This document shows positions 6,383-11,032 of a stretch of 11,032 nt of DNA, one piece after another; position 1 is the stretch's first letter; each line of letters opens with the position of its first letter. The stretch is from assembly GCA_035559295.1 (NCBI GenBank), contig DATMBL010000260.1, forward strand, positions 1-11,032, read 5' to 3'. Origin of the DNA: DATMBL01 sp035559295 (GTDB lineage Bacteria > Desulfobacterota > Binatia > UBA9968). Both the position numbers and the translations under genes were made by a program. The notes below the pieces were generated by a model, which was given only the letters and a program-made list of their open reading frames with translations, was not told where the DNA came from and did not search any database.

Positions 6383-7480
6383 TTAGTCGGCGAGCGCCGG
6401 GCGCTTTTCGGCGTCGATCGTAGCGGCCAGCGCTTCAACCTCTTCCATGAGAGCGTCAACGATCTGCGCTTCGGGAACTTTGCGGATGACGCGGCCTTTG
6501 CGAAAAATCAACCCAATCCCCTTGCCGCCGGCAACTCCCAGGTCTGCCGCCCGGGCCTCCCCGGGACCGTTCACCTCGCAACCCATGACCGCCACGTGAA
6601 TATTCAAGTTACGGTAAGGCTCCAGTCGCTCTTCGACCGCTTTCGCCAGGCCAACCAGATCGACATCCGCGCGACCGCAGGACGGGCAGGCAACGAACGT
6701 CAGGCCGTTGCTTTTCAGCCCCAGCGCGCGGAGAATTTCACTGCCGACTCGCACCTCTTCCACGGGGTCGGCCGCCAAGGAAACACGAATCGTGTCGCCA
6801 ATTCCCTCGGCGAGCAGGGCTCCGAGGCCGACCGCAGACTTGATCGTTCCGACCGCCGGCGTCCCCGCCTCGGTAACGCCGAGATGAAACGGGTACTCCA
6901 CTTGATCGGCCATCATGCGGTAGGCTTCGATCATCATCAACGGATCAGAAGCCTTGAGCGAAATTTTGATCTCACGGTAGCCGAGATCTTCCAGGATGCG
7001 AATATGCCTGAGGCCGCTTGCGACCATGCCCGCCGCGGTCGGCCCGCCGTGCTTCTCCAGGAGGTCCTTCTCGAGTGAGCCGGCATTGACGCCGATCCGG
7101 ATCGGTACCTTGCGCTCGGCCGCGGCCTTCACCACTTCCTCAATGCACCACCGCGCCCCGATGTTGCCTGGGTTGAGGCGCAATCCGTCAACCCCCTGCG
7201 CCAGCGCCAATAAAGCCAGCTTGTAATTGAAATGAATGTCCGCGATCAGCGGAATGCGGATTTGACTCTTGATCTTGCCCAGTTGCTCGGCAGCCTCGCG
7301 GACTGGAACCGCCACCCGCACGATGTCGCAGCCTGCGGCCTCCAACGCCCAAATCTGCTGTACGGTCGCGTCGACATCGCGCGTGTCGGTTTTGGTCATC
7401 GACTGGACGGTGATCGGCGCATCGCCGCCCACGGTGATGTTGCCGAGCCGGATCGGCCGAGTTTTCCGTCGTTCGATCAC
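6383..7480 (-). CDS. ispG: 4-hydroxy-3-methylbut-2-enyl diphosphate synthase (IspG/GcpE)
   Basis: IspG reduces the cyclic diphosphate MEcPP to HMBPP in the MEP isoprenoid pathway, using a [4Fe-4S] cluster. The protein has 365 residues, close to the E. coli enzyme (372), and is the compact two-domain form without the extra domain of plant and Chlamydia types. The N-terminal TIM barrel includes VQSMTKTDTRD (25-35), PLIADIHF (77-84) and RLNPGNIG (101-108). The C-terminal cluster domain has the ligands CPSC (C265, C268), C301 and the fourth ligand E308 in the CEVNGPGEA stretch (301-309). The GTG at 7480 has no clear ribosome-binding site but sits right behind a strong promoter-like sequence, suggesting leaderless translation. 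It is followed closely by proS. From memory, this ispG-proS pair recurs in deltaproteobacteria. Confidence 0.96.
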   Translation of the reverse strand: MIERRKTRPIRLGNITVGGDAPITVQSMTKTDTRDVDATVQQIWALEAAGCDIVRVAVPVREAAEQLGKIKSQIRIPLIADIHFNYKLALLALAQGVDGLRLNPGNIGARWCIEEVVKAAAERKVPIRIGVNAGSLEKDLLEKHGGPTAAGMVASGLRHIRILEDLGYREIKISLKASDPLMMIEAYRMMADQVEYPFHLGVTEAGTPAVGTIKSAVGLGALLAEGIGDTIRVSLAADPVEEVRVGSEILRALGLKSNGLTFVACPSCGRADVDLVGLAKAVEERLEPYRNLNIHVAVMGCEVNGPGEARAADLGVAGGKGIGLIFRKGRVIRKVPEAQIVDALMEEVEALAATIDAEKRPALAD

Positions 7481-7486
7481 GCGTTC

Positions 7487-7515
7487 AATATAAAGGACCC
7501 CCGTCCGGCGGTCAA
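7487..7515 (-). promoter_or_regulatory. Promoter of ispG, predicted to give a leaderless mRNA
   Basis: On the minus strand TTGACC (7510-7515) and TATATT (7487-7492) are separated by exactly 17 bases, each one base from the sigma70 consensus. Only six bases lie between the -10 box and the GTG start at 7480, so a start seven bases downstream of the -10 falls on the G of that GTG. The absence of a Shine-Dalgarno sequence fits this. The transcription start is inferred, not measured. Confidence 0.6.
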
Positions 7516-7534
7516 CGAAGCGGTATCCCGTTCG
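7516..7534. repeat. Inverted repeat between jag and ispG
   Basis: CGAA-G-CGG / CCG-TTCG with a four-base loop forms a seven-pair hairpin with one bulged base. It lies 15 bases past the jag stop and directly abuts the -35 box of the ispG promoter. There is no T-run, so it is not a typical intrinsic terminator; a protein-binding site or simple RNA 3' end structure is possible. Confidence 0.3.
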
Positions 7535-7549
7535 GTGAGCTTTGCGGCC

Positions 7550-8305
7550 CTACAACTCCGACTTGCCTCCGGCTTTTTCGGCCCTGGGCTCCTGTGCTTC
7601 TTTCTTGGTTTTTCGATCCCGCTCCGGAATGATCAGCAGTCTCCGATACGCTCCCTGACCCAGGCTTTTCGTTGTCAGCCACGGATCGTCCTGGAGCGCG
7701 GCGTGGATGACGCGCCGGTCGGCGGCGCTCAGGGCATCGATGGTGACGACCTTTCTCTGTCTCTTGGCTTTTTCCCCGAGACGAAGCGCCATGTCCTCGA
7801 GGGATTTTCGCCGGCGCTCGCGATAGTTTTCGATGTCCACAACCAGATGCGGCTCCCCGCTCGTCTGACGCTCCCCCGCAATTCGGCTGACGAGGTATTG
7901 AAGCGCTTCGAGAGTTTGGCCCTTACGGCCGATTAAAATGGCGCTGTTGTCGGTTTTGATTTCGAGAACGATCTCCTCGCCGCCGGATGCGGCGCGCGCC
8001 TCGACCGCCGCCTCAACCCCCATCAAACGCACGATATCCGCGAGCGCGCTCCGCGCCCGCTCGATTCGGGCGGCCGCATCCGCCGGCGCCTGTTCGCCGG
8101 GCGCCGGCCTCGCAGCCGGCACCGCCGGCTCACGTTTAAGGACCACGGCTCGAATGCGCGCCTTTTGCGCGCCGAATCCGAGGATGCCTCGCTTTCCCTG
8201 GACTAGGACATCAACAGTGATCTTCTCCCGCTCCACCCCCAATGCTTGCAGGGCCTTCTCGATTGCCTGATCGATTGTGTCGCCTTCGGTCTCAACGAAG
8301 TCCAT
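7550..8305 (-). CDS. jag: Jag/KhpB RNA-binding protein (Jag_N, KH and R3H domains)
   Basis: Jag (also KhpB or EloR) is a cytosolic RNA-binding protein encoded beside yidC in many bacteria and linked to cell-wall elongation and division in firmicutes. From ATG 8305 it has 251 residues. Order (numbered from the GTG at 8311, two residues earlier): a Jag_N domain at about 3-57 (DFVETEGDTIDQAIEKAL, then GKRGILGFG), a Pro/Ala-rich linker (60-80), a KH domain at about 85-160 with the GRKG loop (128-131), and an R3H domain at about 161-227 with the R-x3-H residues R199 and H203. The last 25 residues are Lys/Glu-rich. I prefer ATG 8305 over GTG 8311 because AAAGG lies nine bases before it. It follows yidC by 94 bases. 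The mnmE gene often found next is not present; ispG follows instead. Confidence 0.94.
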   Translation of the reverse strand: MDFVETEGDTIDQAIEKALQALGVEREKITVDVLVQGKRGILGFGAQKARIRAVVLKREPAVPAARPAPGEQAPADAAARIERARSALADIVRLMGVEAAVEARAASGGEEIVLEIKTDNSAILIGRKGQTLEALQYLVSRIAGERQTSGEPHLVVDIENYRERRRKSLEDMALRLGEKAKRQRKVVTIDALSAADRRVIHAALQDDPWLTTKSLGQGAYRRLLIIPERDRKTKKEAQEPRAEKAGGKSEL

Positions 8306-8363
8306 GACCACACGCCTTTCACAACTCCGTAGCCCGGATCATTCGTGCGCCGCCTTTGGTGCC

Positions 8364-8395
8364 AAGGTTCCTCCGCGGCATGTACACTGAACCTT
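8364..8395. repeat. Inverted repeat between yidC and jag
   Basis: AAGGTTC (8364-8370) and GAACCTT (8389-8395) are perfect seven-base inverted repeats with an 18-base loop, starting five bases past the yidC stop on the minus strand. The arm at 8364-8367 could alternatively pair with CCTT at 8353-8356, so two exclusive hairpins are possible. No T-run follows, so a normal terminator is unlikely; processing or attenuation between yidC and jag is conceivable. Confidence 0.35.
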
Positions 8396-8399
8396 TAGA

Positions 8400-10007
8400 C
8401 TAAGCGTCGCTGCGATTGATCCAGTATTGCTGCGCGATCGACAGAATGTTATTCACCAGCCAGTAAATCGTCAAACCGGCCGGAAACGTGACGAACATGA
8501 CGGTAAATACCAGCGGCATCATGAGCATCATCTTGCGCTGGTTTGGATCGCCCGCGGTCGGCGTCATCCATTGCTGAATGAACATGCTGGCTCCCATGAG
8601 GATCGTCAGCACCGGAACGCCGAAATGCCAGGAGCCGATCGTAAACGGCAGCGATTCCCAATCCGGGCGCGACAGATCCTTGATCCAGAGAAACGACGCG
8701 TGCCGCAGCTCGATCGGCGTGCTGAGCGCGTTGTACAATCCGATGAACACCGGAAACTGAAGCAGCATCGGCAAGCACCCGCCCAGAGGGTTGACCCCGT
8801 GGCGCCGGTACATTTCCATGATCTCTTTGTTGAGCTTCTCGCGATCGTTTTTGTATTTCTCCTTGAGCCGTTCCATTTGCGGCTGGAGCTTCTGCATCTG
8901 TTTCATCGACACCATGCTTTTGTGCGTCAGCGGCGCAAGTACAAGCTTGATCAAAACCGTCAGGATGATGATGTCGATGCCGTAGCTGCCGGTGAACTGA
9001 TGCGAGAAGTGGAGCACATAGATGAAAGGAATCGCGATGAAGGCAAAATAACCGAAATCGATCGAGCGTTCGAGGCCCTTGCCAAGCGATTGCAGAACAT
9101 CGATTTGCTTGGGCCCGGCAAAAAGCGTGTAGCGGCCGGTGGGTGGCCGCTGCGGCTGTTCCGCGATGCTCATCGCGATCGCCTGTCCGAGAGGTTGCGC
9201 GGTGAGCCGATGTCCCGCCCCGTTATCGGATACCAACGCCATGAGAAAGTAAGTCTGACCGAAGCCGGCCCAGCCGATGTCGCCCGCGAATTCCACCCCC
9301 TTTGCGAGATCATCGAGCGGTACCCGCTTGATTTTGTTGTCAACGAGCGCGACCAGGCCTTCAAAGTGGGCATCCGGCTGCACCTGATCCTTCGGTGTAG
9401 TTAACATCACCGCCGGCACAAAGGGCGTGCCATCCGCCCGGCGCGCCGCCACCTCCAATTCGATCGGATAGCGCGCCCCGGTAAAGGTGAGCTTTTTGGT
9501 TAAAACGGCGCCGCCCGGCGATCGACCGGTGAAAGTCAGCGTGCCCGTAGCGGCGCCGCTCAGCTGCAGATCGGATCCCTCGATCGAGTAAACCACGTTC
9601 GCATCATTGACGAGCGCGGCCTCGTTCCACTGCAGGCCGAGCGGCAGCGGAACGCCCGGGGCCTGGCGAACCATTTCATACGGCGGGCTGTTCTCCGCCC
9701 CTGACGTTCGATGGTCTTTGAGCACGAGGCTTTTCAGCCGGCCGCCGCGGCTCGTCCACAGTGCGACATACTCATCGGTCTCGACCCGCACTTCTCGAGC
9801 TTCCTGGGAAAGCGGCGATTCAACGCTCGGAGTTTCGGGCTTTGAGGTGGATAGCGGCGGGCTCGGTGGCGCGGCGGAAGGGGACTTTACTTCCTCGTGC
9901 TTCGGCACCGGCGGCGGAGCCGTGCCATACTGGCGCGTGAGCCACTCCTGGTAGAGCACCAGCACCAGCAACGAGAGAGCAACCGCGAGAAAAGCCCTTT
10001 TTTCCAT
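8400..10007 (-). CDS. yidC: Membrane protein insertase YidC
   Basis: YidC inserts and folds inner-membrane proteins, alone or with SecYEG. The 535-residue length and layout are those of diderm bacteria: an N-terminal signal-anchor segment (about residues 5-20), a Pro/Ser-rich linker (30-66), a large beta-rich periplasmic domain (about 70-305), and the conserved five-helix insertase core (about 315-530). In the core are TVLIKLVLAPLTHKS (350-364), a charged cytosolic coiled hairpin (365-402), NPLGGCLPMLLQFPVFIGLY (406-425), and the last helices with MPLVFTVMFVTFPAGLTIYW (497-516). The positively charged residue in the hydrophilic groove is a lysine here (K354), where E. coli has R366. The tail is short, without the basic extension seen in species that tether ribosomes this way. 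It starts 22 bases after yidD stops; the ATG at 10007 is followed by the typical MEKRAF opening. Confidence 0.97.
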   Translation of the reverse strand: MEKRAFLAVALSLLVLVLYQEWLTRQYGTAPPPVPKHEEVKSPSAAPPSPPLSTSKPETPSVESPLSQEAREVRVETDEYVALWTSRGGRLKSLVLKDHRTSGAENSPPYEMVRQAPGVPLPLGLQWNEAALVNDANVVYSIEGSDLQLSGAATGTLTFTGRSPGGAVLTKKLTFTGARYPIELEVAARRADGTPFVPAVMLTTPKDQVQPDAHFEGLVALVDNKIKRVPLDDLAKGVEFAGDIGWAGFGQTYFLMALVSDNGAGHRLTAQPLGQAIAMSIAEQPQRPPTGRYTLFAGPKQIDVLQSLGKGLERSIDFGYFAFIAIPFIYVLHFSHQFTGSYGIDIIILTVLIKLVLAPLTHKSMVSMKQMQKLQPQMERLKEKYKNDREKLNKEIMEMYRRHGVNPLGGCLPMLLQFPVFIGLYNALSTPIELRHASFLWIKDLSRPDWESLPFTIGSWHFGVPVLTILMGASMFIQQWMTPTAGDPNQRKMMLMMPLVFTVMFVTFPAGLTIYWLVNNILSIAQQYWINRSDA

Positions 10008-10029
10008 GTAACAACTAACCGTCCTGTCG

Positions 10030-10284
10030 CTACGCGAGTGGATCGAAACCGCCGGGATTCCAGGGATGGCAACGGCCCAAGCGTTTCAGTGCCAGGGCGG
10101 CTCCCTGCGCGAGGCCGTACCGTTCAAACGCCGCAGCCGCGTACACCGAACAACTTGGAAAAAACCGGCAGGATTGCGGGAGGAGCGGCGACACGCATCG
10201 GTGGTATGAAAACAGCAGCAGGGAGATCAATCGGCTAACCCGCTGGTTCGCCGCGGTGAAACTTGTCAGCGCTTTGGTTTTCAA
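10030..10284 (-). CDS. yidD: Membrane protein insertion efficiency factor YidD
   Basis: YidD is a small, peripheral inner-membrane protein that sits near YidC and aids insertion. The hallmark block is complete: YHRCVSPLL (27-35), CRFFPSCSVYA (39-49), ALKRLGRCHPWNPGGFDP (65-82), with three conserved cysteines (C39, C45, C72). An amphipathic helix precedes it (residues 15-28). At 84 residues it is a normal length. The TTG at 10284 has GAAAGG six bases upstream and lies inside the end of rnpA, giving a 50-base overlap and likely coupled translation. A second TTG at 10230, just past the rnpA stop, would give a 66-residue form that keeps all the conserved part, so the exact start is uncertain. Confidence 0.92.
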   Translation of the reverse strand: MKTKALTSFTAANQRVSRLISLLLFSYHRCVSPLLPQSCRFFPSCSVYAAAAFERYGLAQGAALALKRLGRCHPWNPGGFDPLA

Positions 10285-10597
10285 TCAGGGCCTTTCTCAG
10301 TTCTCCGGCAACCTGCGCGGACGACCGGTGGGCCGCTCCTTTGCGCGCGATCACCAGCACGTCTTTGGAGGGAACGATTTCACCGCGGAGCTGCCGGAAG
10401 CACTCTCTCAGCAGCCGCTTGATGCGGTTGCGCACGACCGCGTTTCCAACTTTGGCGCTGACCGTGATTCCAAGCCGACTTTGTCGCTCGCTGTTTGGTC
10501 GCGTGATGACCACGAAACTGGGAGTGTGCATCTTCTTCCCCCAGCGCGACAGGTTCAGGAATTCACGTCGTTTCCGCAGCCGGACATCTTTGGGGAA
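10235..10597 (-). CDS. rnpA: Ribonuclease P protein component; start codon not identifiable
   Basis: RnpA is the basic protein cofactor of RNase P, which with the catalytic RNA removes 5' leaders from pre-tRNA. The core is clear: the N-terminal block FPKDVRLRKRREFLNLSRWG, then the substrate-facing strand HTPSFVVITRPN, and the signature VVRNRIKRLLRECFR containing the RNR motif. The family usually has about 115-130 residues. The first ATG in this frame is at 10531, giving only 98 residues and deleting the conserved first helix and strand. Above it the frame stays open for 89 codons, through all of rpmH to a TGA at 10799-10801, with no ATG, GTG or TTG. A good AGGAG lies at 10631-10635, pointing to a start near 10618-10627, where the codons are GCG, CCG, GCG and GCG. 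I placed the 5' end at the edge of recognisable homology. Either a non-standard start or a base error is likely. Confidence 0.88.
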   Translation of the reverse strand, partial: FPKDVRLRKRREFLNLSRWGKKMHTPSFVVITRPNSERQSRLGITVSAKVGNAVVRNRIKRLLRECFRQLRGEIVPSKDVLVIARKGAAHRSSAQVAGELRKALIENQSADKFHRGEPAG

Positions 10598-10626
10598 ATC
10601 GGCCCTGCCGGCGTGCGCCGCCGGCG

Positions 10627-10788
10627 CTAGCTCCTGGATCGTTTGGGCGGCACGGTCACCGTCAGTTTTTTTCGGCCTTTGGCTCTTCGCCGTTTTAATA
10701 CGTTCCGCCCTCCCGGCGTCGCCATTCGCGTCAAAAACCCATGCGTGCGTTTCCGCCTGATATTGCTCGGTTGATAGGTTCTTTTCAT
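10627..10788 (-). CDS. rpmH: Large ribosomal subunit protein bL34
   Basis: bL34 is a small, very basic protein of the large ribosomal subunit. I translated 53 residues from ATG 10788: MKRTYQPSN, then IRRKRTHGFLTRM, ATPGGRNVLKRRRAKGRKKL, all diagnostic of L34. Most bacterial L34 proteins have 44-47 residues; this one continues after the usual KKLTV end with TVPPKRSRS, a short extra basic tail. AGGAAG lies five bases before the start. It is the first gene of the rpmH-rnpA-yidD-yidC-jag cluster and is too short to be found by size filters. The rnpA reading frame stays open across its entire length. A tiny upstream frame (see 10785-10802) ends on its start codon. Confidence 0.96.
   Translation of the reverse strand: MKRTYQPSNIRRKRTHGFLTRMATPGGRNVLKRRRAKGRKKLTVTVPPKRSRS
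10631..10635 (-). promoter_or_regulatory. Shine-Dalgarno sequence, presumably for rnpA
   Basis: AGGAG lies in the last codons of rpmH, just before its TAG stop. It is the right distance from codons at 10621-10627 in the rnpA frame, yet none of these is a standard start. It is the best clue to where rnpA translation begins. Confidence 0.45.
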
Positions 10789-10802
10789 CGTTGCTTCCTC
10801 AT
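10785..10802 (-). other. Possible five-codon leader reading frame overlapping the rpmH start
   Basis: ATG AGG AAG CAA CGA TGA encodes MRKQR; its TGA overlaps the rpmH ATG as ATGA. It also contains the AGGAAG that serves rpmH as ribosome-binding site, and I see no good site of its own. It may be chance, since short frames are common. Confidence 0.2.
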
Positions 10803-10819
10803 TGTCGCGTAACTTTTAC

Positions 10820-10848
10820 TTTGAACCACACGGCTCCACCGTTGTCAA
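10820..10848 (-). promoter_or_regulatory. Possible promoter upstream of rpmH
   Basis: A perfect -35 box TTGACA lies at 10843-10848 on the minus strand. At 17 bases spacing the -10 candidate is TTCAAA (10820-10825), a poor match. A small palindrome TGAA-GCG-TTCA (10851-10861) sits two bases upstream of the -35, and ACGG-TGGAG-CCGT lies in the spacer; either could be a binding site. It lies in the 81-base gap after gpsA, where a promoter for the ribosomal cluster is expected. Confidence 0.35.
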
Positions 10849-10869
10849 TTTGAAGCGTTCAGCGACTGC

Positions 10870-11032
10870 CTATCCCACCTCCGGCTTTAACGATCGCTGC
10901 ATCAATTCCCGAACGGCGTCGGCGGGACGCTTGCCCTCATAAAGAACATGGTACATCTGTTCGACGATCGGCATCTCCACCCCGAGCCTGCAGGACAGCC
11001 GGTAAACCGAGCGCGTGTTGCGCACGCCTTCC
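10870..11032 (-). CDS. gpsA: Glycerol-3-phosphate dehydrogenase [NAD(P)+], C-terminal end only
   Basis: GpsA reduces dihydroxyacetone phosphate to sn-glycerol-3-phosphate, the backbone for phospholipids, in the cytosol. Only the last 53 residues are in the window, starting after one leftover base at the right edge: EGVRNTRSVYRLSCRLGVEM, then PIVEQMYHVLYEGKRPADAV and RELMQRSLKPEVG, ending in TAG. The EG..T...V..L..R..VEMPI...VY.VLYEGK.P..AV.ELM pattern is the typical GpsA C-terminal helix bundle. The gene lies on the same strand, 81 bases upstream of rpmH. No terminator is evident after it, so some transcription into rpmH is possible. Confidence 0.9.
   Translation of the reverse strand, partial: EGVRNTRSVYRLSCRLGVEMPIVEQMYHVLYEGKRPADAVRELMQRSLKPEVG

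Noticed and set aside
5653..6423. Plus-strand open frame of 256 codons opposite proS
   Set aside because: It lies antisense to the conserved catalytic and N-terminal part of proS and is rich in His, Arg and Ala like a shadow frame; no motifs.
6355..6459. N-terminal extension of proS by 35 codons into ispG
   Set aside because: The extra residues are basic and unlike ProS; starting at 6354 gives the normal 573-residue length.
8427..9404. Plus-strand open frame of 325 codons opposite yidC
   Set aside because: It is fully antisense to an unmistakable yidC and its product has no recognisable domain; long antisense frames are expected in GC-rich coding DNA.
10263..10760. Plus-strand 165-codon frame opposite rnpA and rpmH
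   Set aside because: It is antisense to two well-supported genes and shows no motifs.
10789..10869. Replication origin next to rpmH
   Set aside because: The gap is only 81 bases, with no DnaA-box series or AT-rich unwinding region, and dnaA is not adjacent.

Overview
The window is a GC-rich, densely packed bacterial chromosome segment. Almost every gene lies on the minus strand; only thiD is on the plus strand. The YidC homologue has the long periplasmic domain of diderm (Gram-negative-type) bacteria. The order rpmH-rnpA-yidD-yidC-jag is widely conserved, and an ispG-proS pair is, from memory, familiar from deltaproteobacteria (Desulfobacterota) and related lineages. I therefore favour a deltaproteobacterium-like or neighbouring uncultured phylum, but the sequence alone does not settle this. 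I see no rRNA, tRNA, CRISPR array, insertion sequence, phage gene or toxin-antitoxin pair.

Reading in the direction of minus-strand transcription (right to left): the right edge holds the 3' end of gpsA (glycerol-3-phosphate dehydrogenase). An 80-base gap with a possible promoter follows. Then comes the cluster rpmH (L34), rnpA (RNase P protein), yidD, yidC (membrane insertase) and jag/khpB (KH-R3H RNA-binding protein), which serves ribosome and tRNA production and membrane-protein insertion. Next, behind what looks like its own promoter, is ispG (MEP isoprenoid pathway), followed closely by proS (prolyl-tRNA synthetase) and pyrF (OMP decarboxylase).

Left of pyrF is thiD (HMP/HMP-P kinase, thiamine synthesis), on the plus strand and overlapping the 3' end of pyrF tail to tail. 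Divergent from thiD is a 172-residue protein of unknown function with a possible terminator. Left of that is an accessory-looking minus-strand operon: an isocitrate lyase/PEP mutase-superfamily enzyme, a MOSC-domain protein whose start overlaps the previous stop (ATGA), and an EamA/DMT-type membrane transporter that runs off the left edge. No intergenic stretch exceeds 300 bases; the longest is about 210 bases, between the unknown gene and thiD.

Most of the window is conserved housekeeping DNA. The observations most worth a second look are: rnpA has a good Shine-Dalgarno sequence at the end of rpmH but no ATG, GTG or TTG in frame before its conserved N-terminus; the ispG promoter sits so close to the start codon that the transcript is predicted to be leaderless; and the lyase-MOSC-EamA operon has no obvious assigned pathway. 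I did not find convincing evidence of a wholly new multi-gene system.
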